From: Adiantum capillus-veneris
Lineage: Eukaryota > Streptophyta > Polypodiopsida > Polypodiales > Pteridaceae
Direction of reading: 5' to 3'
Length of the DNA stretch: 64,000 nt
Assembly: GCA_014529385.2 (NCBI GenBank)
Contig: CM043968.1
Span: forward strand, 3,562,501-3,626,500
Made by a program: the position numbers and the translations under genes. This document shows, piece after piece, positions 44,201-52,640 of the stretch. The notes under the pieces were generated by a model. The model ran no database searches and was not told the DNA's origin. It saw nothing but the letters and a program-made list of their open reading frames with translations. Positions within the stretch are counted from its first letter, which is position 1. Each line of letters starts with the position of its first letter.

Positions 44201-47200
44201 GCTTCCAAGCGTGCTTGCTCACGCTCACGCGCTATGGCTGCCATTCTTGCGGCATTTCTTGCTTTGCGTTGTAAATTCTGTTCCATATACAACAATGCCA
44301 ACTCCTCCATTGGAGTTAGTGCAATCAGTGTCGTAGATGGGGAAGGGTCAGAAAAACCTCCTGGTAAGGAAATTTCTTCTTCGCCTCTCTCATGCTCATC
44401 ACCTCCAAGCGAAGTATCCATTCCGCTTCGAGTGATGATCATTCTGAAGTCGTGGGTTCTTGTGGGTTCTTGTGGTCTGGGTTCTTAAGTTCACGAGGAA
44501 CTTGGGTTCGTGAGGGTCTTGAGGTTCTTGAGGTCCTTGATTCGTGAGAATCTTGGGTTCTTGAGGTTCTTGAGGTTCTTGAGTTCTTGGGGTTCTTGAG
44601 GTTTTCTTTCGCTTGCAAATCGCGTTGAAGAAGGATCTTCTCTTCACCCGAGTTCTACTCCTTTCAACGGGCGCACCCCTTGGCAGCCTTGCGCTCACAC
44701 CAAGGTTGCTTTTTCCCACCTCACGTCGATTGGCCGGCCGCTAAGTGCACGGTCCGATCTCAATGAGTGAAAAGAGACACAAGGGGAGGCTGGACAAGCC
44801 CTTCTTTCTTGGGATTCCTGTCACTCTTCAACAAAACACGATTAGGAATTGCCACGCCCAAGTAAACTTGGGTTCGTGCGATTGCAACAAGCAAAAAAAA
44901 AAAATCTTGTGGTTCTTTCCTTGAGTAATGCAGAACACTTCCAAAGCTCTGATACCAATGTAAGGTGCAGCGGAATGAATGTTGTTTTTTCTCAAGATTA
45001 GTGATCTTTATTGCTCAAGGTTCCTTTTAGTTCTTAGGGAAAGAGAGAGCTTTCCGTCTTATGGAGAGTGCTATGATCACGAACAAAGTGAGTGGATATT
45101 GTGCGTGCAAGTGAATGAGTCGGAGAAGGAGAGAGAAGAGATACGACACCCAAGAGGTTGTAAAACCCTCCTCCGAAGGCCCCACTCTCGCCGACGAGAG
45201 TGGTCTACTTTGATTGCACAAAGGTGTACAATGCGAATGCAATGGACTGATGCAATGGGACTATGCCGATGACGACGATGGTGATGACGACGGCGACTTG
45301 ATGGCTGAAATCTGAGATCTTCTAACTGCTGAAATTCGAGACTGTTGTCGCTCCAATCTCAGAATGTTGCGCTCCATGCATGAGATGCCTATGGCTAGAC
45401 AAATAAACCCTCTTTCTACACACTTGCTTCTTGACTCATATGGGCTATGGCTTTGCATTCCAATTCACATGTGCTAACTAGCCTAACTTTATCTTTAGTC
45501 TTGACTCTTTTGAACTTTTGTATAACTTGTCAAATAGGTCAATGTTGATGATTGCAAGCTCTCAATTGATACTCTCAAAAGTGTCAACAAAGAGCGTGAT
45601 ATGACGGAGGAGTAAAATTTCCGCGAGCTCTACTTGGAGCTAGAGGAGATTGACCGACGGGTTTCTCGCACACGATCACGCAAGAGGGTCATTGTCCGTG
45701 GAGTCCCTTCGGCCACAAGAGGTAGAGGTGCAAGAGCTTCCCATGCTCGTGGCCGTGGCCGTGAGATGGAGGCTACTACTCCTACAACCTATGTGCCGCG
45801 AGGCTCGGGAAGCGGCTCCATTGCGGCGGCTTCTGTTTTGGAGGATGTGCCTATTCGTAGATCCAACACTATGGACCCTAGAGAGCCGAAGTATGACGAG
45901 GAGGGAAATCTCCTTAGTGAGGGAGATTATGACACACCACAATCCGATTCATGTGAGGATGAAGATGACATCGATGAGCATAGCTCACAAGAGGAAGATG
46001 ATGATGATGATGATGAGAGCGGAGAAAGCTCTTAGACTTTAGTGTCTCTCATATCTTTTTTGACCCTACTTCCACTTTTTGCATGATTGAGGCTTAAAAG
46101 GCCTACTTTTTTGTATCATCTCGATTATCAAATCTCAACTTAGCTTTTTAATTTATGACATATGTAATGCGAATCGCAGTTCATACCCATTGTGTCTCAT
46201 TGTCTTGATTCTCAACTCTTGAGTGTCGGCACTTGGCACTTGCAAGTTGCATTCTTGTCCAATGTGATAATCAATTGTCTATTTGTCCTAAGTGTAAAAT
46301 CTAGGGATAAGAATTGCGTGTTTTTATTTTTGAACGTACGTAACCATGTCATACGACATAAAATTTTCTAGTTCGATGAGTACCGTACGTCTTCGTACGT
46401 GGACAAAACTCACGTCACCATACGAGACCACCCTGGGTGGGCTGCCCTTGATCAGGCACATTTGGTGGAGTTCTAACTTCTATCGGGGGTAGATCGAAGA
46501 TCTGGTGGCATCCCATGTTCGAGAAAAGGTTTACTCATAGCTGCAGACTTATTGATCGTCATCCAATTCACTTTTTCCATTGCAGGAGATCTTGAACCAC
46601 TTGGAGAAAGTTTACAATAGGATGACACCTACGAAGACAGATTTATAATTGCACACTTTGGACCCTCGACAGTTGAAATCCATGAAGGATCAGATTCTTC
46701 AAGTACGGAAGTTGATCTGTGCGGAAGATATGGCTATTATCTTGATGATGCATTTGACTCTCAAGTACAGTGCTTTCTACTTGGCCTTGATTAAATCAAA
46801 GAGGACCTTGTTCCTATCATGCTCGATCAAGAGTACCAGTTATGGAAGTCCGGGTTTAGAGAGGGGCTCAGAAGCCCTGGCAAGACAGTTGTCCAAGAAA
46901 GGAAAGCAGAAGAAAATGACACAAAAGAATCATACTTCACGTGGTGAGAGATCCAAGAAGAAAATGATATGTCATAAAAGTGGAGAACGAGGGCATGTTC
47001 AGGAGAATTGCCCGAAGAAGTTAACTTAGGACTTGGAGTCCACTGAGGTGGTTACTGTTGCACCTGCTCCAACATTTACACACTTGGTTCTGCTACCTTC
47101 ATCTTCATCAAAGACTCATAGACTTGCAGATGGATAGTACCCTTGTCAGATTTCTTTCTCAACACGAGGCTTCAACGGTTGCTCCTACTTTCTTGGCAGA

Positions 47201-48033
47201 GCCTAGAGGACCTATTCAATCTTTGGAGGATGGTGTGACACAAAAGTCAACAGATGTTCACCTTTGTGATACTCAAGCACAGGGCATAGGGCATTGTATG
47301 TCGGCTTCTCGCATTGTGAGCCAAACTTTGGGGCAAGATGGCTAGACTAGTTCCTAGAGAAGGTGCATTCAATCTTAGAATTTTCCTATAACCTATAGAT
47401 TTTCATGATATGCCCGCACGGCATGGTGTACGGGCGAATTAGCTCTAGCTGTATGCCTGATACAAGTTCCATGCGCCAAGCATACACTAGTGGCAATAAT
47501 GGGACCTACTTGTTGCCAGTGGTGGATAGGATTGTCTAGGCTAGTGAGAGGTGTTCTTGATCCAGTGGTGTACAGGACTTGCAGATTGTCTATGCTAGTG
47601 AGAGGTGTTCTTGATCCAATGGTGTACAGGACTTGCATATTCCTTCTTCACTCTTGGAGGCCCCAGATCACTGGCCCAAAATCACTGGTTTTGTTGTGTG
47701 CCCAAGATCTAAGAGGGGTCATCTCCTGGGTTTCCTCGTCTAGATCCTGCGAGTGGGGGCCTATTTGCGGCTAAGCCTAGCCTTGTGAGGATTTTCCCCA
47801 TTCTAACATGTGGAGGAATGTTTTAGTTTTTGCCACCTGGCCACTTGTAGGCCTTTTTGTTCGGCATCAATACAAACCCCATGACCCAAAGTCTGGGAAA
47901 ATATGGAAATAGGGTTAGAAATAAGGCGGGTCAGGCATTTTTGTTGACCCCCATATAGGGAGAGGGGGGCGCCCCCATTCTGGCATTGAGTCTGCACATT
48001 GTACTCTCCTATTGCAGAGGTGCAGCCCCGCAG

Positions 48034-48095
<62 letters not shown>

Positions 48096-48729
48096 CCGGC
48101 ATTTTCAGTTGTCGCCACACCTTCCAGTGCACTTTCACAGCAACAACCATGGGTTCAGTGTTAGCATGTACTGCTTGCTCGTTCTTCAAACAAAGTTTGC
48201 ATGCTAGCTTCCTTAAGTGGCTTCGTTTTGTTTATAAGCTTCCTTAAGTGGCTTCCTTCTGTTTATTGGCCAACCCCTTGAATTTGAAAGCTTCCTGAAG
48301 TTATTTGTCATTGTTGCAAAGATCTCAGATCGAGCTTGTAGGGCTTATGCTTTAAGCTCAAAAACTAAAATTGATACAAGATGCATTCATCAAGAATAGC
48401 CTAGGATACTCGTGAACATATCACAAAGCTTGCCAGAAAAGCCAGAAGACACCCACACTGACAGTCTGCCTGGACCTAAGCTAAGCATGTAGCAAAGAAA
48501 TACTCATGCTATCTCGATGATTGGATCTACTATGCAGAATTGCAATAGGGCAACGTGAATCAAGTGAGCGAGGACCATCTCCTGGTAAGATCGAACAGAA
48601 AACAACAGGTGAGGGCTTAGAGAGGGCAATGCAAGCATGGCGATGGCTAACCTGAGCAACCCGCGAGCTGTGGTCCGACCGACGTATGATCCGTGAAAAA
48701 GCTCGGCGTGGTAGCAAGCCGACCCCCAT
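29181..48729 (-). CDS. CYC1: Cytochrome c1, haem subunit of mitochondrial complex III (seven coding exons)
   Basis: Cytochrome c1 passes electrons from the Rieske protein to cytochrome c in the inner membrane. Coding exons on the minus strand, in order: 48729-48652, 39724-39519, 39417-39138, 39063-38992, 38883-38767, 29454-29389, 29297-29181. All introns are GT-AG and phases match, giving 311 residues, close to the usual plant length of a little over 300. Visible: Arg-rich mitochondrial presequence ([17 protein letters not shown]), a hydrophobic sorting segment before ADEAEHGL, haem motif VCAACH (Cys107, Cys110, His111), axial Met230 in PGGAIAMPK, and a C-terminal membrane anchor with a basic tail (residues about 275-311). 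Introns 1 (8,927 bp) and 5 (9,312 bp) are filled with transposons; the others are 101-116 bp, or 74 bp for intron 3. No stop or frameshift is seen. Exon 1 was assigned from its presequence character, phase and length. Confidence 0.93.
29389..29454 (-). CDS. CYC1: CYC1 exon 6
   Basis: 66 bp, 22 codons: [20 protein letters not shown] plus KL. The acceptor is TTGCAG/ATGGCG and the donor is CTA/GTAAGT. The sequence is the conserved stretch just before the membrane anchor. Confidence 0.97.
29902..29980. repeat. Hairpin-forming inverted repeat in CYC1 intron 5
   Basis: AGGTGAAGCACTTGTACTT (29902-29920) pairs with AAGTACAAGTGCCTCACCT (29962-29980), 18 of 19 positions, around a 41-base loop. It lies about 0.45 kb into intron 5 from exon 6. 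It could be a MITE remnant. I see no further evidence of function. Confidence 0.7.
30181..30196. repeat. LINE target-site duplication, left
   Basis: ACATAGAGCATGTAGT, identical to 36662-36677. Confidence 0.95.
30549..34583 (-). pseudogene. LINE ORF2: endonuclease, reverse transcriptase, Cys/His tail, broken
   Basis: The start is likely Met at 34583 ([13 protein letters not shown]). The AP-like endonuclease shows [16 protein letters not shown] (near 34140) and [10 protein letters not shown]...SDHAPMIL (33940-33830). The RT spans about 33150-32300: [66 protein letters not shown], and the catalytic [10 protein letters not shown] near 32510, with both Asp kept. The C-terminal part has a zinc-finger-like block ([17 protein letters not shown], near 30890) and ends WRARYFRIF. 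At least eight frameshifts or stops split it, and no RNase H domain is recognised. Confidence 0.9.
34629..36500 (-). pseudogene. LINE ORF1: DUF4283-like RNA-binding protein, broken
   Basis: The frame segment before 36195 has [13 protein letters not shown] and [20 protein letters not shown]. After a stop it goes on with [14 protein letters not shown] and MWCHGFDP. Then comes [36 protein letters not shown] and the knuckle [16 protein letters not shown], where the His and the third Cys are replaced by Tyr. A poly-Pro stretch (GGAGGT repeats near 35370-35480) and a C-terminal domain to 34629 follow. The start is uncertain. Confidence 0.8.
36662..36677. repeat. LINE target-site duplication, right
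   Basis: ACATAGAGCATGTAGT, identical to 30181-30196. It marks the 5' end of the LINE and shows that the element is not truncated relative to its integrated form. Confidence 0.95.
36678..38766. other. Remainder of CYC1 intron 5, nothing recognised
   Basis: AT-rich intron with a short low-complexity stretch of GGGAACGGGGAACGG-type repeats near 37715-37850. No coding or RNA feature is seen. Confidence 0.5.
38767..38883 (-). CDS. CYC1: CYC1 exon 5 (axial Met exon)
   Basis: 117 bp, 39 codons: [20 protein letters not shown], then [19 protein letters not shown]. It carries the axial haem ligand Met230. The donor is TCAG/GTACTT. The following intron is 9.3 kb and carries a complete LINE. Confidence 0.96.
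38992..39063 (-). CDS. CYC1: CYC1 exon 4
   Basis: 72 bp, 24 codons: [20 protein letters not shown] and AGVS. The acceptor is TCCAG/GCTCG; the donor GTAATA is slightly off consensus. Only 74 bp of intron separates it from exon 3. Confidence 0.95.
39138..39417 (-). CDS. CYC1: CYC1 exon 3 (haem-binding exon)
   Basis: The acceptor is AGCAG/AATTCGG and the donor is AAAG/GTGAGT. It holds [18 protein letters not shown] with the CXXCH haem motif, then [31 protein letters not shown] and [19 protein letters not shown]. These are near-invariant cytochrome c1 blocks. Confidence 0.97.
39519..39724 (-). CDS. CYC1: CYC1 exon 2
   Basis: The acceptor is CTGCAG/GTGGC and the donor is GCATC/GTATGT. It encodes residues 27-94 plus two bases. 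It carries the end of the bipartite presequence with hydrophobic [19 protein letters not shown], then the mature N-terminus [18 protein letters not shown] and SSYDHA, strongly conserved in cytochrome c1. Confidence 0.95.
40361..40785. repeat. 211-bp tandem duplication in CYC1 intron 1
   Basis: AAAAGATATGCAGT begins at 40363 and 40574. Both units share ATGCTCCCTAAAA, CTTTATCTGCAAGCCATTAC and TAGCAAGACTACTGCCCACT. The copies differ by scattered substitutions and small indels. Confidence 0.93.
41270..41530 (-). mobile_element. Degenerate SINE related to 22,066-22,400
   Basis: It shares with the 22-kb SINE the sequence around GTGACCGGCT...GTCAC, the GTTGACC/GGTCAA stem and a GAGCTC block. A box-A-like GGGCGCAGCGG is on the minus strand near 41390, but the box-B region is deleted. 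Boundaries are approximate. Confidence 0.55.
41664..42809 (-). repeat. 3' LTR of the small LTR element
   Basis: On the minus strand it starts TGTCACGTGACA, a 12-bp palindrome with a CACGTG core. It ends near CCTAACA. The first 385 bp of its plus-strand sequence match 44959-45343 almost completely. Inner text is rich in GGCTGAAA and AACGC motifs. Confidence 0.85.
42810..42822 (-). other. Polypurine tract of the small LTR element
   Basis: AAAAGGAGGGGA on the minus strand, immediately before the LTR start TGTCACGTGACA. Confidence 0.85.
42823..44442 (-). pseudogene. Coiled-coil, Asp/His-rich retroelement protein (unknown function)
   Basis: A 358-codon frame runs from 44442 ([20 protein letters not shown]) to a stop at 43366. 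After a shift, a second frame (to about 42821) continues with [17 protein letters not shown]. The N-terminal third is charged and helical ([20 protein letters not shown]), with the unit TLDREFKER repeated and a predicted long coiled coil. The middle is an unusual Asp/His array made of variants of LNDSDLHDD and DNDKHDDL, then [17 protein letters not shown]. The C-terminal part has [19 protein letters not shown] recognise no family. It is the only coding content of the element. Confidence 0.75.
44454..44612. repeat. Imperfect 9-bp repeat (GGTTCTTGA) in the element leader
   Basis: Many copies of GGTTCTTGA and GGGTTCTTG variants lie between the ORF start and the primer site. On the minus strand they would encode a Gln-Glu-Pro-rich peptide. 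Confidence 0.8.
44946..44957 (-). other. Primer binding site, initiator tRNA-Met
   Basis: TGGTATCAGAGC on the minus strand, a perfect match to the common plant retrotransposon primer site, one base from the 5' LTR. Confidence 0.93.
44959..45343 (-). repeat. 5' LTR of the small LTR element, truncated
   Basis: It matches 41664-42050 closely, then breaks off at GACTGTTG. About 760 bp of the LTR is missing, including the part with the palindromic start. Confidence 0.88.
45538..46035 (+). pseudogene. Fragment encoding an Arg/Gly-rich protein with acidic tail
   Basis: The frame reads [20 protein letters not shown], then, after a TAA near 45613, [20 protein letters not shown], an RGRG-type segment, VPRGSGSGS and [14 protein letters not shown]. 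It ends in a run of Asp/Glu/Ser before the stop at 46036. It could be the C-terminal end of a hAT-like transposase, but I cannot confirm this from the sequence. No upstream domain remains because the truncated LTR element lies directly before it. It is on the strand opposite to CYC1. Confidence 0.45.
46580..47032 (+). pseudogene. Retrotransposon gag fragment with damaged zinc knuckle
   Basis: The frame [20 protein letters not shown], then [19 protein letters not shown] and, towards 47000, [17 protein letters not shown]. The last is a CCHC knuckle with the second Cys changed to Ser. A TAA interrupts near 46648. It probably belongs to a Ty1/copia-type gag. No pol follows. Confidence 0.55.
47531..47638. 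repeat. 54-bp tandem duplication
   Basis: ATTGTCTAGGCTAGTGAGAG at 47531 recurs at 47585 with two or three changes. Confidence 0.9.
48037..48093. repeat. (CT)n microsatellite in CYC1 intron 1
   Basis: About 57 bp of CT. On the CYC1 coding strand it is a GA tract about 0.56 kb downstream of exon 1. Confidence 0.98.
48652..48729 (-). CDS. CYC1: CYC1 exon 1 (presequence)
   Basis: It encodes 26 residues from the ATG to ...SSRVAQ, with no acidic residue but Asp19 and six Arg, typical of a matrix-targeting signal. The donor is CAG/GTTAGC, phase 0, which joins GTGGCTGCT of exon 2 in frame. The separation from exon 2 by almost 9 kb makes this the least certain exon. Confidence 0.78.
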
Positions 48730-49075
48730 TTGCTTTCAAGCGCACGACGGTTACAGCGGTATTACTTGACACCACTTGTGTCAGGTGGGATCGCTATTAA
48801 TTGAGGGCGGCGGGATTGGTTTCGCGCCGTCCGATGGCGAATTAAGCCCCAAGTGATCGTCATGTGATCACAATTGAAGTGAACCCCAAGGAAAGTCAAT
48901 GTGAACATCAAGTGATCGTCACGTGATTTCCAATTGAGATGTGATCACCCTATGAACCTACTTATTCCAATGTGATCACCGTGTGACCCCAACCATTCTA
49001 AAGTGATTTCAAAGTGATCATCGTGTGACCCCAACCATTCCAAAGTGATCTCCAAGTGATTACCCTATGATCCTC
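48730..49075 (-). promoter_or_regulatory. CYC1: CYC1 upstream region with GTGATC-rich repeats and a CACGTG box
   Basis: This is the sequence 5' of the CYC1 ATG. CACGTG at 48920-48925 is a G-box-type core, about 190 bp before the ATG. From about 48850 to 49075 variants of AAGTGATCNNCNTGTGA and CCCCAACCATTC repeat at intervals near 45-50 bp. No TATA box is obvious. A promoter role is inferred only from position. Confidence 0.4.
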
Positions 49076-49125
49076 ACCCCGTCACTTTTGCCATATTATA
49101 TTATGTTCTCACCCTCTTTTCAAGT

Positions 49126-49755
49126 GGCGCACGATAGCTTAATGGGAGAGCTGATGTCTCTAGTAAGGGAGGTGATGGGTTCAAATCGTGGGGATAACCG
49201 GCCAGAATCTTTTTATTCTTGGGAACAAACGGACGGTCCACATCTTTCAGAGATCCTGGACCACCGATCTCACCTGATAAGGTGGTGTCAAATGGTCCCG
49301 TGGCATACGTGGCCTCTAATATTAGAGATGGTGTTTGTTGTAAGAAACAATAAATGTATACCTGTCACTACATGCCCATAATATCGATCATGGTGGATTC
49401 CTCTCCAATCTTGTCTTTTTTTATCCATTTCGCTTGTGCGAGTTAGTTTTATGGGATTGCACCCACTCACCCACACCGGCCAGAATCTTTTTATTCTTGG
49501 GAACAAACAGACGGTCCACATCTTTCAGAGATCCTGGACCACCGATCTCACCTGATAAGGTGGTGTCAAATAGTCCCGTGGCATACGTGGCCTCTAATAT
49601 TAGAGATGGTGTTTGTTGTAAGAAACAATAAATGTATACCTGTCACTACATGCCCATAATATCGATCATGATGGATTCCTCTCCAATCTTGTCTTTTTTT
49701 ATCCGTTTCGCTTGTGCGAGTTAGTTTTATGGGATTGCACCCACTCACCCACACC
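49126..49755 (+). mobile_element. tRNA-derived SINE with a duplicated 279-bp body
   Basis: The head has a perfect box A, TAGCTTAATGG (49135-49145), and a near-perfect box B, GGTTCAAATCG (49178-49188), 43 nt apart. The body from 49201 (GCCAGAATCTTTTTATTC) is repeated from 49480, a 279-bp period with about four or five differences (about 98% identity). The second copy has no tRNA-like head. It ends at ACCCACACCAG near 49755. Confidence 0.75.
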
Positions 49756-49759
49756 AGCC

Positions 49760-50430
49760 AAACCAAAAGCCACTAACCTTGAGCGGCTAGCCCTAAGCAG
49801 ACTAAAACACAACCAACCTTAAGCGAACGATCCTAAGCAGGCAAACACTGCCAACCCTAAGTGGCTAAACATGGCCAACTATTAGCATGCAAACTAAAAG
49901 CCGCTAATCCTAAGCAGCTAGCCCTAAGCGGAATTGAATGGAAAAATCTATACAACCCTAAGTTGATTTAGATCCGCCAACCCTAAGTGCCTTTACACAA
50001 CCAACCCTAAGCGGATTGAAATGGCCAAACCATAAGCTACTAACCCCAAGTAGTGAGATCTAAGCGGACTGGAATGGCAGAACTAAAGCGATCCTAAGTC
50101 GATTTAGAGCATCTCTACACAACCAACCCTAAGCACATTTACAAGGCCAACTCCTAGCTGCCAAACCAAAAGCCACTAAACCTAAGCAGCTAGCCCTAAG
50201 CGAATTGAAATGACCAAACACCACCCTTACCTGATTTTAAAGCGACCAAACTTAAACGACTTTACACGACAAACCCTAAATCGATCAAAAGATTGCCAAC
50301 TATTAGCAGCCAAATCAAAAGCCGCTAGTCCTTAACAGCTTGAAATAGCCAAACCAATGTGGCCAAAAGTCAATTTAGAGCGGCCAACTTTAACCAACTT
50401 TACACGGACAACTACTAACAGCCAAACCCT
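49760..50430. repeat. Degenerate minisatellite of AACCCTAAGCGGCT-type units
   Basis: Variants of CCAACCCTAAGCGG, AGCCGCTAATCCTAAGC and AAAGCCACTAACC repeat for about 670 bp with irregular spacing of some 15-35 bp. CCCTAAGC resembles the plant telomere unit CCCTAAA but is not it. The array ends where Ty1/copia gag sequence begins. Confidence 0.75.
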
Positions 50431-50583
50431 ATGTAGGCTTACATGATGCAACATGTACTTGTGTTAAAGGGCGTCTAGAATATTGTGCAAGGCATGGATG
50501 TACATCTTGGTTCTGAGGATGTAAGTCAATGTTGAGGATGAGGCTGCTGTTAGAATTGTTTTGCCTACGGCAAAACAAGCTCA

Positions 50584-51003
50584 TTGGGATGTAAGGGATC
50601 CGTAGGCTCATGCATTGATTGCATTGTCTATAAACCGCACCATTACATTTGTTCAACAAAATTTGCAAAACAGGCTTGGGATATTCTGGTTGGTCTTTAT
50701 GCAAGCCGCAATGAGGCAAAAATTGCATTGTTGTGTAGGGAGCTGGAGTCGAAGATTATGCACGAGGAAGATGATATTGACACTTTCCTTGTTGGTGTCA
50801 AGGATATCAATGAGCAACTTATTTCTACAGGTGAAGTCATTTCAGACAATTCCCTTGTGAAGACTATTCTCGATCCCTTGCCAGATTCTTACAAGACTTT
50901 TGATAGTACTTGGAGACTCATGACCCAAGGAAATCCTGAAGTTGTCAAGTTTGATGCATTGTGCACCTTGCAAGAGTCACTTTCTAGAAAAAAACAGGAC
51001 TAG
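50584..51003 (+). pseudogene. Ty1/copia gag
   Basis: Typical copia gag blocks: FAKQAWDILVGLYASRNEAK, LCRELESKIMHEEDDIDTFL, INEQLISTGEVISDNSLVK and ILDPLPDSYKTFDSTW. The frame stops at 51001. Sequence to about 51200 continues in other frames with a damaged zinc knuckle (HLIKQCPKLK). 51250-51350 holds a short tandem duplication around GGTTCCACTGYAAATGC. Confidence 0.85.
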
Positions 51004-51375
51004 ACAGCGTGCATTTGAATAGGCTTTTACTGCTTCTCAAAGAAAGGGTGGTAATAGCAATCCAGCCACTTCTTATGGTTCTTTTGCAAGTGGAAAATCA
51101 CATGCTCCTAATGCTTCTGCTGGCAGCAATTCGTTTGGAAATTCTGGTGATAAGGGCAAAACAAGATGTGTTGCCATTATTCTAAAGCTAAATGATCACT
51201 TGATCAAGCAGTGTCCTAAGTTGAAGGCCAAAGAGGCTAAGAAAAAAAAAGGGTGGTTCCACTGCAAATGCTTGATCCACTACAAATGCAGCTAAGAGCA
51301 AAGAGGGTGGTTCCACTGTAAATGCTGGTTCCACTACAAATGCAGCTATTGTTGAGTCTTCGGTGAAAGGAGACT

Positions 51376-52640
51376 GTGATACTGATGTTGATGCAGAATG
51401 GGCTTTTAGTGCAGTGTACCTATAATCCCGATGTCCATGATGCATGCATGTCAGTTGCTGCAGATTCACATGTGTGGTATTTTGACATTGGTGCTACAAA
51501 GCACATTACCTCACATCACATCGTGATTTTTTCACCTCTCTTGAGTCTGTCCCTCATGGGAATTTAGTTACTTGTGCCAACAATGCCTCTTATCCGGGTC
51601 AAGGAGTTGGAAAGATTGTGCTTACTATTGCAAATGGCAGTTATTTCACACTTGTTGATGCACTTTATGTACCTGGGATCAAGAAGAATCTTTTGTATGT
51701 AATTGCTAGACTTGGTCTTGTAGTCAAATTTGTGGATGACAGATGTACAGTCTATGATCTCAATTTCAGTGATGAAATTGTTGTATCACATTTTATGATG
51801 TCGGATGTATAAGCTCACTTTGTATGACAAGTGTGGGCAGAATTTTGCAAATCCAGTTTTGGATTCAAAGGCTATTTCAGATGAAAAACTTTGGCATGCA
51901 CATTTTGGTAACCTGAATTTCCTCAGTTTGTTGCGTTTGTAGAAATCTGATATGGTTGCTTCTTTGCCGCCTCTTGAAGCACCTGTCAAACACGTTTGTG
52001 AAGGCTGTATTTTGGGTAAGATACAGCGTTCTAAGTTTCCAAAGGATGGTTCAGTTAGGGCCACATGCAGGTTGCAGCTTGTGCATAATGATGTGTGTGG
52101 GCCCATGCAAACTCCGTCCTTGGGCAATTACCTTTACTTCGTGACTTTCATTGATGTTAGTCCAGGCATGCATGGGTATTTCTGCTTAAAGCAAAGTCCG
52201 AAGTTTTTATGTGCGTCAAAAAATTTCTGGCTATGGCTAAAAATGTCTCGAAATGTACTTTGGGCACCCTCCGTTCCGATCGAGGGGGGGAGTATATGTC
52301 TCATGAATTTAATGCATTTCTAGCTAGTCATGGGATAAAACACCAATGTATAGTGCCTTATACACCTCAGCAAAATGGTGTCGCTGAGAGGAAAAACAAG
52401 TCACTTATAGAAATGGCACGATGTATGGTCAAAAATCAAGCTTTGCCGCATTCTTTTTGGCTTGAGGCCATCATGTGCGCCACTTATGTACTAAACAAGT
52501 GTCCTACAAAAGCTTTGCAGTCTATTACTCCATATGAAGCATGGCATGATAGAAAGCCTTCTATTGAGTACATGCTTGTTTTTTGGTTGTTTGGCATATG
52601 CTTTTGTGCCACAAACACAACGCAAAAAATTGGATGATAA
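51376..52640 (+). pseudogene. Ty1/copia protease and integrase, broken
   Basis: The protease site reads WYFDIGATKHITSH (51480), with Ile in place of the Ser/Thr of D-S/T-G. The GAG-pre-integrase zinc-binding part shows LWHAHFGNLN and HVCEGCILGK. The integrase core keeps D, D and E: LVHNDVCGPM (52080), SDRGGEYMS (52280) and QQNGVAERKN (52370). The stops are near 51810 and 51942, with frame changes near 52200 and 52580. Confidence 0.88.

Larger units (their letters stand above)
41664..45343 (-). mobile_element. Small non-autonomous LTR retroelement in CYC1 intron 1
   Basis: A 3' LTR (41664-42809, 1,146 bp) and a truncated 5' LTR (44959-45343) surround an internal region of only 2.1 kb. The primer site matches initiator tRNA-Met perfectly and the polypurine tract is intact, so the cis signals for reverse transcription are present. 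The internal region codes for a coiled-coil, Asp/His-rich protein and nothing like RT, integrase or protease. It must have relied on enzymes from another element. The 5' LTR is cut after about 385 bp, where unrelated sequence begins. Confidence 0.85.

Noticed and set aside
49760-50430. Interstitial telomere array
   Set aside because: Units read CCCTAAGC with irregular spacing and never form runs of CCCTAAA.
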